NCBI GenBank assembly: GCA_937872165.1
Contig: CALMOR010000201.1
Span: forward strand, 1 to 19,052
Origin: an uncultured Burkholderiales bacterium
GTDB lineage: Bacteria; Pseudomonadota; Gammaproteobacteria; Burkholderiales; Burkholderiaceae_D
Length of the DNA: 19,052 nt
Reading direction: 5' to 3'
Shown: piece after piece, positions 1-6,983 of the stretch
How positions within the stretch are numbered: position 1 is the stretch's first letter
How the letters are laid out: the number at the start of each line of letters is the position of its first letter
Made by a program: the position numbers and the translations under genes
Notes under the pieces: model-generated
The model's database searches: none
Told to the model about the DNA's origin: nothing
Seen by the model: the letters and a program-made list of their open reading frames with translations, nothing else

Positions 1-2
1 CC

Positions 3-872
3 ACGCTCGCGTCGTACCGGCACGACCTGGAAGGCCTCGCGAAGCTCGCGACGGTCGAGGCACCGGGCGGGGCGCTCGAGCGGCTCACCGACGCGCACGT
101 CCGCCGCTTCGCGGCGCGGCTTCATGCCCGCGGCCTGAAGCCGCGCTCGATCGCGCGTGCGCTGTCCGCGTGGCGCGGCTACTACCACTGGCTCGCGCAC
201 TACGAGGACGGCGTCGGCAATCCGGTGCTCGACGTCCGTGCGCCGAAGCTCGGCAAGCGCTTGCCGAAGGCCTTGTCCGAGTCGATGACGATGCGGTTGC
301 TCGACGCGCCGGTGATCGACGACGACCCGGTCGTCGTCGCCCGCGACACGGCGATCTACGAACTGTTCTATTCGTCGGGCTTGCGTCTGTCGGAGCTGGT
401 CGACCTCGACGTCGCGTATGCGAAGGACGTGGACCACGAGTCCGCGGGCTGGGTCGATCTGGTGGCGGGCGAAGTGCTCGTCACCGGCAAGGGCGGCAAG
501 CGCCGCGCGGTGCCGGTCGGCGCGAAGGCACGCGAAGCGATCGGCGCCTGGCTCGCCGTGCGCGCGCAACGCGTCAAGGCCGATCCCCATCCGCTCTTCC
601 TGTCGAACCGCGGCGTCCGGCTGTCCGGCCGTTCCATCCAGGCGCGGCTGAGCGCGCATGCGCAACGCGCCGGCATCCCGGCCCACGTCCATCCACACGT
701 CCTCCGGCATTCGTTCGCGTCGCACATGCTGCAGGCCAGCGGCGACCTGCGTGCGGTGCAGGAGTTGCTGGGGCACGCGAGCATCGCGGCCACGCAGGTC
801 TACACGAGTCTCGACTTCAAGCGATTGGCCGAGGTGTACGACGACGCGCATCCGAGAGCGCGGCGGAAGTAG
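3..872 (+). CDS. xerC: Tyrosine recombinase XerC (5' end outside window)
   Basis: Site-specific tyrosine recombinase that, with XerD, resolves chromosome dimers at dif near the division septum. The frame is open from the window edge, so the start is upstream; 289 residues are visible against about 300 for the family, so only around ten are missing. The N-terminal SAM-like core-binding domain covers roughly visible residues 1-85 and the catalytic domain 95-285. All catalytic residues are present: R128 (in SGLRLSEL), K166 (in TGKGGKRR), H232 and R235 (in HVLRHSF), H258 (in LLGHAS) and the nucleophile Y267 (in QVYTSLD). XerC rather than XerD is my choice from overall resemblance; a phage or plasmid integrase is less likely because all neighbours are housekeeping genes. 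It converges on the BLUF gene with 47 bases between the stops. Confidence 0.9.
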   Translation, partial: TLASYRHDLEGLAKLATVEAPGGALERLTDAHVRRFAARLHARGLKPRSIARALSAWRGYYHWLAHYEDGVGNPVLDVRAPKLGKRLPKALSESMTMRLLDAPVIDDDPVVVARDTAIYELFYSSGLRLSELVDLDVAYAKDVDHESAGWVDLVAGEVLVTGKGGKRRAVPVGAKAREAIGAWLAVRAQRVKADPHPLFLSNRGVRLSGRSIQARLSAHAQRAGIPAHVHPHVLRHSFASHMLQASGDLRAVQELLGHASIAATQVYTSLDFKRLAEVYDDAHPRARRK

Positions 873-919
873 GCCGCTTCAGCCGTCGTGGCGTGACGAT
901 CGCGGTGCGCACCCGGACG

Positions 920-1312
920 TCACAGATCGCCGTCGCAGTGGACCAGTGCCGACGCGAAGGCGTCGGCGACACCTCGGATCCCACCGCCGCCGATTTCGTC
1001 GATCAACGTCGGCGTCACCGCATACACGTAGGCCATCGACCAGCTGGCGAAGCGTCGTTCGCGCGCCGAGCCCGACGCGAGCAGTTCGATCGCCGCATGG
1101 CGCGCGTCGTGCTGGATCGCCGTGAAGGTGCGCATGATCTCGTCCGCAGGACCTTCTAGGTACTGGCAGAAGCGTTCGCCGTCGAACATCAGGGCGCCGG
1201 TGAGGCCGCGGATCGCGTTGTTGCCGCGCGATTCCCGGATGATGCCCGCGACGGCACCCGGTCCCATGGGATCGACGAGGCGGCTCAGGTACACGAGATA
1301 GCGGGTTTCCAT
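920..1312 (-). CDS. Stand-alone BLUF-domain blue-light sensor protein
   Basis: A 130-residue protein made almost entirely of one BLUF domain, which binds FAD and rearranges its hydrogen bonds under blue light. The photocycle residues fall at the same numbers as in cyanobacterial PixD: Y8 (in YLVYLS), N31-N32 (in RGNNAIRGLTG), Q50 (in RFCQYLEGP) and W91/M93 (in FASWSMAY). The ferredoxin-like core, the DxRH stretch (D69, R71, H72) and a short C-terminal helical cap follow. No effector domain (EAL, GGDEF, HTH) is attached and none is encoded beside it, so output must come through a partner protein, as with other short BLUF proteins. The ATG has no clear Shine-Dalgarno sequence. The gene is divergent from argS, with 154 bases between the starts. 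Confidence 0.9.
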   Translation of the reverse strand: METRYLVYLSRLVDPMGPGAVAGIIRESRGNNAIRGLTGALMFDGERFCQYLEGPADEIMRTFTAIQHDARHAAIELLASGSARERRFASWSMAYVYAVTPTLIDEIGGGGIRGVADAFASALVHCDGDL

Positions 1313-1370
1313 GGGGGCCTGAATGAGCCGGGGCGGGAAGCGCGCGGCGCGGACGCACTCATCTCAACCG

Positions 1371-1376
1371 TATAAT
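1371..1376 (+). promoter_or_regulatory. Perfect -10 hexamer, likely argS promoter
   Basis: TATAAT lies 91 bases before the argS ATG, in the divergent region between the BLUF gene and argS, in an otherwise very GC-rich stretch. No convincing -35 hexamer stands 16-18 bases upstream, so activation may depend on the -10 region alone or on an activator. Transcription would run through argS and probably on to the SPOR gene. Confidence 0.55.
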
Positions 1377-1466
1377 CCGACCCCTCCCTTAAGTCCCCGA
1401 CTGATTCGTCCACGTCAACGATTCGCAGCCGTTCGCCTGCGATCCGCCGCGCGCTCGTCCACCGCC

Positions 1467-3221
1467 ATGCTCCCCGAACAGAAGAACGCGATCGTCGCGC
1501 GCATCGACCACGCGCTCGCGCCGCTGGTCGCCGGCACGGAGGTCGTGCCCGTGGTGACGGTCGAGCGTCCGAAGGTCGCGTCGCACGGCGACCTCGCGTG
1601 CAACGTCGCGATGCAGGTCGCGAAGCGGCTGAAGCAGAACCCACGGGTCATCGCGCAGACGCTCGTCGACGCGTTGCTGTCGTCCGGCGACGGGCTCGTC
1701 GAACGCGCCGAGATCGCCGGGCCCGGCTTCATCAACCTCTTCCTGTCGAAGAAGGCGCACCAGGCCGTGATCGCGACCGTCCTCGCTCGCAGGGAGGCGT
1801 ATGGCCGGGTCGGGCCTCGGGGCGACGCGGCGCCGAAGGTCGTGGTCGAGTTCGTGTCGGCCAACCCGACCGGGCCGCTGCACGTGGGCCACGGGCGACA
1901 GGGCGCGCTCGGCGACGTGATGTCGGGCCTGCTCGCGGCGCAGGGCCACGACGTCACGCGCGAGTACTACTACAACGACGCTGGGGTCCAGATCGCGACG
2001 CTCGCGCGGTCGGTGCAGGCGCGTGCACGCGGCTTCGCTCCCGGCGACGCGGGCTGGCCGGAGCCGGCCTACAACGGCGAATACATCGCCGAGATCGCGG
2101 ACGACTACCTGCGCAGGCAGTCCATCACCGGCGCCGAGGCGAATCAGAACGTCACGGCCTCCGGCGACGTCGAGGACCTCGAGAACATCCGGCGCTTCGC
2201 AGTGGCCTATCTGCGGCACGAGCAGGACCTCGACCTCAAGGCCTTCGGCGTCACGTTCGACAACTACTACCTCGAGTCGTCGCTCTATGCCGACGGCCGC
2301 GTCGAGCGCACGGTCAGGGAGCTGATCGCGGCCGGCAAGACCTACGAGAGCGAAGGCGCGCTGTGGCTCGCGACGACGTCGTACCCCGACATCGGCGACG
2401 ACAAGGACCGCGTGATGCGCAAGTCCGACGGCACCTATACCTACTTCGTCCCCGATATCGCCTACCACGTCGCGAAGTGGGAACGCGGCTTCCGCAAGGT
2501 CGTCAACGTGCAGGGCAGCGACCATCACGGCACCGTCGCGCGCGTGCGTGCGGGGCTGCGCGCGATCTCGGACGCCGAGCATCTCGGACTGCCGGCGATC
2601 TATCCCGACTACGTGCTGCACAAGATGGTTCGCGTGATGCGCGGCGGCGAAGAGGTCAAGATCAGCAAGCGCCATGGCGGCTACGTGACCTTGCGCGACC
2701 TGATCCAGATGAGCGGTGGCGAGGACGAACCCAACGTGCGCGGTCGCGACGCGGTGCGCTTCTTCTTCATCACGCGCAAGCCCGACACCGAGTTCACGTT
2801 CGACATCGATCTCGCGCTCGCGCAGTCCGACGAGAACCCGGTCTACTACGTGCAGTACGCGCACGCGCGCATCTGCTCGGTGCTCGCGGCGTGGGGCGGC
2901 GACGACTGGGAAGCGAAGCTCGCATCGCTCGCGCGAGCGGACCTGTCGTTGCTGGTCGCGCCGCGTGAAGTCGCGTTGATGCAGCGGCTCGCCGAGTACC
3001 CCGACATGCTCGCGACCGCGGCCGCCGAGATGGCGCCGCATCACCTCGCGTTCTACCTGAAGGACTGCGCGGCCGACCTGCACAGCTATTACAATGCCGA
3101 GCGCGTCCTGGTCGACGACGGGGCGCTGCGCGACGCCCGTGCGGCGCTGCTGCTGGCCACCCGACAGGTCATCGCCAACGGGCTGGCTCTCGCCGGCGTC
3201 TCGGCTCCGCGGAAGATGTAG
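1467..3221 (+). CDS. argS: Arginyl-tRNA synthetase
   Basis: Class I aminoacyl-tRNA synthetase that charges tRNA-Arg with arginine in the cytoplasm. It has 584 residues, normal for the family. An N-terminal Add-1 domain (about 1-110) is followed by the Rossmann catalytic core with the HIGH-type motif HVGH at 139-142 (in NPTGPLHVGHGRQ) and the KMSKS-type loop KISKR at 398-402. The C-terminal DALR anticodon-binding domain starts near 460 and ends in the conserved NGLALAGVSAPRKM. The frame stays open upstream to GTG 1323, but the ATG at 1467 gives the family N-terminus (MLPEQKN). The upstream codons also lie across the likely promoter at 1371. No strong ribosome binding site precedes the ATG. Confidence 0.95.
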   Translation: MLPEQKNAIVARIDHALAPLVAGTEVVPVVTVERPKVASHGDLACNVAMQVAKRLKQNPRVIAQTLVDALLSSGDGLVERAEIAGPGFINLFLSKKAHQAVIATVLARREAYGRVGPRGDAAPKVVVEFVSANPTGPLHVGHGRQGALGDVMSGLLAAQGHDVTREYYYNDAGVQIATLARSVQARARGFAPGDAGWPEPAYNGEYIAEIADDYLRRQSITGAEANQNVTASGDVEDLENIRRFAVAYLRHEQDLDLKAFGVTFDNYYLESSLYADGRVERTVRELIAAGKTYESEGALWLATTSYPDIGDDKDRVMRKSDGTYTYFVPDIAYHVAKWERGFRKVVNVQGSDHHGTVARVRAGLRAISDAEHLGLPAIYPDYVLHKMVRVMRGGEEVKISKRHGGYVTLRDLIQMSGGEDEPNVRGRDAVRFFFITRKPDTEFTFDIDLALAQSDENPVYYVQYAHARICSVLAAWGGDDWEAKLASLARADLSLLVAPREVALMQRLAEYPDMLATAAAEMAPHHLAFYLKDCAADLHSYYNAERVLVDDGALRDARAALLLATRQVIANGLALAGVSAPRKM

Positions 3222-3231
3222 GTCCCGCGCG

Positions 3232-3258
3232 GCCGTCGCGGCTCGCGACCGCGACGGC
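3232..3258 (+). other. Perfect 10-bp hairpin between argS and the SPOR gene
   Basis: GCCGTCGCGG (3232-3241) and its exact reverse complement (3249-3258) enclose a 7-base loop, starting 10 bases after the argS stop. No T-tract follows on either strand, so it is not a canonical intrinsic terminator. It could be a 3'-end-stabilising or processing stem between two genes of one transcript. Confidence 0.5.
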
Positions 3259-3328
3259 GCCGCACCAGCGTATCGATCCTGCCGGCTCGACCGGACCGCA
3301 GGGCTCGTCATCCCGAGGAGTGGTGCAC

Positions 3329-3922
3329 ATGGTTGGTGGAGTCGTCGCAATGCCGCGCCTCGGCAGTCAGCGGGGCAACACGGCGATCGGCCTGATCATC
3401 GGGATCGTCATCGGCCTCGGCATCGCCCTCGGCGTCGCGCTGTTCGTGACCAAGGCCACCATCCCGTTCGTGAGCAAGGCCGCGCCTCGTGTGGTGCCGC
3501 CGCCAGAACCGGAAGGCGCCAGGCTGCCCGATCCGAATCGCAGCCTGTACTCGAAGGACGTGCCGCCGGCGGTCGTTTCGGTGACGCCGCCGCCGGTCGA
3601 CACCACGGTCATCGCGCCGCCCCCTCCGAATCAGGCGCCGGGCGCGGACGGCAAGGCGCCGGTCGTCGACCGGTCGACGCCGCCGACCGGCATCACGCAA
3701 TTGCAGGCCGGCGCGTTCAGCAATGCCGACGATGCCGAGAGCATGCGCGGCCGGCTCGCGCTGCTCGGCTTCGACTCCCGCGTGATGGCCGGCGATCGCG
3801 AAGGCGGAAGGATCTACCGCGTGCGCCTCGGGCCCTACGGCCGCATCGAAGACCTCAACCGCGCACGCCAGCGGCTGATCGAGAACGGCGTCGAAGCGAC
3901 GCTCGTCGCACCCGGCAAGTGA
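3329..3922 (+). CDS. SPOR-domain inner-membrane protein
   Basis: A bitopic protein expected to bind denuded septal peptidoglycan through its SPOR domain, as FtsN and DedD do. It has 197 residues: a short cytoplasmic N-terminus, one hydrophobic glycine-rich transmembrane helix (about 18-40), a proline-rich periplasmic linker (53-120) and a C-terminal SPOR domain (121-195, starting GITQLQAGAFSNADDAE). The ATG at 3329 is chosen because GAGGAG sits 8 bases before it. The in-frame GTGs at 3320 and 3323 overlap or touch that site; ATG 3350 is a shorter option. The gene lies between argS and dsbA, an arrangement I know from Burkholderia-type genomes. It may be an FtsN-like division protein, but the sequence alone does not show a division role. 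Confidence 0.85.
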   Translation: MVGGVVAMPRLGSQRGNTAIGLIIGIVIGLGIALGVALFVTKATIPFVSKAAPRVVPPPEPEGARLPDPNRSLYSKDVPPAVVSVTPPPVDTTVIAPPPPNQAPGADGKAPVVDRSTPPTGITQLQAGAFSNADDAESMRGRLALLGFDSRVMAGDREGGRIYRVRLGPYGRIEDLNRARQRLIENGVEATLVAPGK

Positions 3923-4028
3923 CGGATCGTGATCGACCCTCGATCGGCCGGACCGGCGGCATCGCACTTTCGGCAATGAACAGGCTCCCAGTCGAGCCGT
4001 GCCCTCGTCACCCTCATCGGATCCCCGC

Positions 4029-4694
4029 ATGACCGCATCGATCGCTTCGTCCTCGTCCCCTTCCTTCGTCACCGGCCTCGTCCGCTCGGCCGTCGCGTTG
4101 TTGGCCTCGCTCGCCGCAACGGCCGCGTTCGCGCAAGGCGAGCCGCGCGAAGGCGTCAACTACAGCGTCGTCAAGCCGGAACAGCCGACCAGCGCCCCGA
4201 CCGGCAAGGTCGAGGTGATCGAGTTCTTCGGCTATTGGTGTCCGCACTGCAACGACTTCGAGCCGACCATGAACGACTGGGCGCGCCGCAACGAGGCGAA
4301 GGTCCAGTTGCTGCACGTGCCGATCGCGTTCGCGTCCGTCCAGTCCGGGCTGCAGAAGCTGTATTACACGCTCGACGTGCTCGGCAAGGAGAAGGAGTTG
4401 CGTGCCAAGGTCTTCGCGTCGATCCATGGCGACCACTCGCTGTCGGCCGCGCCGGACATCGGCGCGATGGCCGATTGGGCCGCGAAGAACGGCATCGACA
4501 AGAAGGTGTTCCTCGATACCTACAACTCGTTCGCGGTGCAGACCCGCTTCACGAAGGGCAACCAGATGGCGACGGCCTACGGCGTGACCGGCGTGCCGAT
4601 GCTGGCGATCGGCGGCAAGTACCTGCTCAACGTCGACGCCCGGTCGATCGGCAACGCCGACTTCTTCCTGGGTCGCGTGAGCGCCGGGAAGTAG
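4029..4694 (+). CDS. dsbA: Thiol:disulfide interchange protein DsbA
   Basis: Periplasmic thiol oxidase that introduces disulfides into secreted proteins and is reoxidised by DsbB. It has 221 residues with a signal peptide (about 1-35, hydrophobic AVALLASLAATAAFA, likely cut after AFA). The thioredoxin fold carries the active site CPHC at 71-74 (in FFGYWCPHC) and the cis-proline P190 preceded by V189 (GVTGVP), both as in classical E. coli DsbA. A helical insertion lies between about 80 and 160. ATG 4029 is preferred over GTG 3999 because it gives a compact, standard signal peptide; neither has a strong ribosome binding site. The stop is 2 bases before the start of a second DsbA-like gene. Confidence 0.93.
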   Translation: MTASIASSSSPSFVTGLVRSAVALLASLAATAAFAQGEPREGVNYSVVKPEQPTSAPTGKVEVIEFFGYWCPHCNDFEPTMNDWARRNEAKVQLLHVPIAFASVQSGLQKLYYTLDVLGKEKELRAKVFASIHGDHSLSAAPDIGAMADWAAKNGIDKKVFLDTYNSFAVQTRFTKGNQMATAYGVTGVPMLAIGGKYLLNVDARSIGNADFFLGRVSAGK

Positions 4695-4696
4695 GC

Positions 4697-5365
4697 ATGG
4701 CGCGGACCACGGCCCGAGTCGTCGCGGCGCGCGCGCTCGTGGCGTTGCGCGCTTCGGCCGCCCTGCTGCTCGCCTGCGCCGGGCTCGGTGCCGCTGCGCA
4801 GTCGACCCCGCGCGAAGGCACGGACTACACGATCGTGCAACCGGCGCAGGGCACCGACGCGCCCGCCGGCAAGGTCCGGGTGATCGAGTTCTTCGGATAC
4901 TGGTGTCCCGCCTGCCACGTCTTCGAGCCGACCCTCCACGACTGGGTCGCACGGAACGACGCGAAGGTCAGCGTGACGTACGTGCCGATGCCGACGCACT
5001 TCCGCGCGGGGCAGGCCGATCTGCAGAAGCTCTTCTACGCGCTCGACGCGATGGGCCGCGAGTCCGAGCTGCGGCCGAAGATCTTCGCGGCCATCCACGC
5101 AGAGCGGACGCTGCGCGACTCGGCCGGCGCCGACACCATCGCCACCTGGGTCGCCGCCCACGGCGTCGACCGGAAGGCGTTCGTCGACGTCTTCAACTCC
5201 TTCGGCGTGCAGTCGAAGGTCAATCGCGCGAACCAGATGGCGAGCGCCTATGGCGTCACGGCCACTCCGTCGCTCGGCATCGGCGGCAAGTACGTCGTCG
5301 TCGTCGATGCGCGCACGCTCGGCAATGCCGATGCGCTGCTGGCCCGCGCGGTGGCCGGGAAGTAG
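4697..5365 (+). CDS. Second DsbA-like thiol:disulfide oxidoreductase (CPAC active site)
   Basis: A paralogue of the upstream DsbA, 222 residues, collinear along its length, sharing FFGYWCP, the NQMA(T/S)AYGVT stretch and the IGGKY strand. It has its own signal peptide (hydrophobic 12-34, likely cut near GAAAQ). An AC at 26-27 loosely resembles a lipobox but lacks the usual preceding residues. It differs at the two positions that tune redox behaviour: the active site is CPAC (70-73) instead of CPHC, and the residue before the cis-proline is T190 instead of V. Threonine there is known from DsbC and DsbG isomerases. In this family these changes usually alter redox potential and partner choice, so it may be a specialised oxidase or reductase rather than a spare DsbA. 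It starts 2 bases after dsbA and is probably translationally coupled. Confidence 0.9.
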   Translation: MARTTARVVAARALVALRASAALLLACAGLGAAAQSTPREGTDYTIVQPAQGTDAPAGKVRVIEFFGYWCPACHVFEPTLHDWVARNDAKVSVTYVPMPTHFRAGQADLQKLFYALDAMGRESELRPKIFAAIHAERTLRDSAGADTIATWVAAHGVDRKAFVDVFNSFGVQSKVNRANQMASAYGVTATPSLGIGGKYVVVVDARTLGNADALLARAVAGK

Positions 5366-5388
5366 ACGCGTCCGTCCATGCGACGTCG

Positions 5389-6171
5389 ATGAAGGTCTTC
5401 ATCACGGGCGCGTCGAGCGGCATCGGTGCCGCGCTCGCGACGGCCTATGCCGCCCACGGCGCCGATTGCACGCTGGTCTCGCGGCGCATCGAGGCGCTCG
5501 AGGCCGTGAGGCTCGCGTTGCCGCGGCCCGATGCGCATCGCTGCCGCGCGGTCGACGTCACCGACTCGAAGGCTCTGGGCGAGGTCGCGAAGGCCAGCCT
5601 CGACGAGGACGGCGTGCCCGACGTCGTCGTCGCCAACGCGGGCATCTCGGGCGGCACCGACACCGGCGATCCGAAGACCTTCGACGCGTTTCGTCGCATC
5701 GTCGAGACCAACCTCATCGCCACCGTCGCCACCTTCGCTTCGTTCATCGACGCGATGAAGGAGGCGCCGATGCCGTCGGCCGGACGTCGCCTCGTCGTCG
5801 TCGCCAGCGTCGCGGGCATCCGCGGGCTGCCGGGCAGCGGCGCGTACTCGGCTTCGAAAGCCGCGGTGATCGCCTATGCCGAGAGCCTGCGCATCGAGCT
5901 GCACGGCAGCGCGCTCCGTGTCGTGATTCTCGCGCCCGGCTTCATCGACACGCCGATGACGGTCGGCAATCCGTATCCGATGCCGTTCCTGATGCCGGTC
6001 GACGCGTTCGCCGCGCGCGCGCTGCGGGCCATCGATGGCGGCCGCAGCTTCACGGTGATCCCGTGGCAGATGGCGTGGCTCGCGCGCCTGTTGCGCGTTT
6101 TGCCCGACGCATGGCTCGACGCGGCGCTCGCGGGTCGCGAGCGCAAGCCGCCGCTCGACCGGCCGCGATGA
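5389..6171 (+). CDS. Short-chain dehydrogenase/reductase (SDR) family protein
   Basis: A 260-residue classical SDR with the NAD(P)-binding glycine motif TGASSGIG (6-13), the NAG motif (83-85) and the full catalytic tetrad N108, S140, Y153 and K157 (YSASK). Arginines at 32-33 after the second strand (SRR) suggest NADP(H) preference, which is inference. The C-terminus carries a hydrophobic, amphipathic stretch (about 223-250) of the kind seen in membrane-associated SDRs. The substrate cannot be told. The gene follows the DsbA pair by 23 bases and overlaps the next start by 4 bases (ATGA at 6168-6171), so it belongs to the same transcript. No Shine-Dalgarno sequence is visible before ATG 5389. 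The dsbA-SDR adjacency occurs in Burkholderia-type genomes. Confidence 0.88.
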   Translation: MKVFITGASSGIGAALATAYAAHGADCTLVSRRIEALEAVRLALPRPDAHRCRAVDVTDSKALGEVAKASLDEDGVPDVVVANAGISGGTDTGDPKTFDAFRRIVETNLIATVATFASFIDAMKEAPMPSAGRRLVVVASVAGIRGLPGSGAYSASKAAVIAYAESLRIELHGSALRVVILAPGFIDTPMTVGNPYPMPFLMPVDAFAARALRAIDGGRSFTVIPWQMAWLARLLRVLPDAWLDAALAGRERKPPLDRPR

Positions 6172-6977
6172 CCGGAGTCGACGCGCGAGGAACGTTGCAT
6201 CGCCGCTGCGAGGACCGCGCGAAGCTGCGCATCGTCTCGCTCGTGCCGTCGTTGACCGAGCTCCTGATCGACCTCGGGCTCGCGCCGGTCGTCGTCGGTC
6301 GCACCGGCTTCTGCATCCATCCGGCCGACGACGTGGCCCGCATCCCGAAGGTGGGCGGCACGAAGAGCGTCAATGTCGAGAAGATCCGCAGGCTCGCGCC
6401 GACGCATCTGATCGTCAATATCGACGAGAACGACAAGCCCACCGTCGACGCCCTCGCGCACTTCGTGCCGCACGTGATCGTCACGCATCCGCTTGAGCCG
6501 CGCGACAACCTCGGGCTCTATCGCCTCTTCGGCCACGTCTTCGCTTGCGAGCGCGAAGCGGACCGGCTGGCCGCGCGTTTCGAGGCGGCGTGGAACTCGC
6601 TCGAGAAGCCGAAGGCGATCGAGCGCGTCCTGTACCTGATCTGGAAGGATCCGTGGATGACGATCGCGCGCGACACGTACATCGCCGCGATGCTCGCCGT
6701 CATCGGCTGGGAGCAGATCGACGCGAGCGACGTGCTCGACGCGGATGCACCGTCGTCGACGCGGTACCCGGCGGTGGATCTCGAACGGGCGGCGGCCGAG
6801 GTCGACCGTGTGCTGCTGTCCACCGAGCCCTACGCGTTCACGTCGAAGCACGCGGCCGCGCTCGCCTGCCTGAACCGTCCCGTCCTGCTCGTCGACGGCG
6901 AGATGCTGTCGTGGTACGGCAGTCGCGCGATCGCCGGACTCGAGTACCTGAAGGGCCTCGCGTCCGGCACCGACTGA
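6168..6977 (+). CDS. BtuF/TroA-fold (helical backbone) substrate-binding protein without signal peptide
   Basis: A 269-residue protein of the periplasmic-binding fold used for vitamin B12, haem and iron-siderophore capture (BtuF/FecB type). The typical start RIVSLVPSLTELLIDLG is at 21-37, followed by VVGRTGFC, IPKVGGTKSVN and LAPTHLIVN, and near the end the WYGSR segment (249-253). Family members are normally secreted, but here the N-terminal 20 residues are charged with no hydrophobic core, so the protein appears cytoplasmic. No BtuC or BtuD partner is nearby. It is annotated in many genomes as cobalamin-binding protein; the ligand is unproven. It overlaps the SDR stop by 4 bases and ends 6 bases from the convergent hslU stop. 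Confidence 0.82.
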   Translation: MTGVDARGTLHRRCEDRAKLRIVSLVPSLTELLIDLGLAPVVVGRTGFCIHPADDVARIPKVGGTKSVNVEKIRRLAPTHLIVNIDENDKPTVDALAHFVPHVIVTHPLEPRDNLGLYRLFGHVFACEREADRLAARFEAAWNSLEKPKAIERVLYLIWKDPWMTIARDTYIAAMLAVIGWEQIDASDVLDADAPSSTRYPAVDLERAAAEVDRVLLSTEPYAFTSKHAAALACLNRPVLLVDGEMLSWYGSRAIAGLEYLKGLASGTD

Positions 6978-6983
6978 GACGCC

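Noticed and set aside
1389..3350. A 653-codon open frame on the minus strand opposite argS
   Set aside because: It is the antisense shadow of argS in GC-rich DNA. Its product is Arg/Val/Asp/His-rich with no domain, and argS itself is unmistakable.
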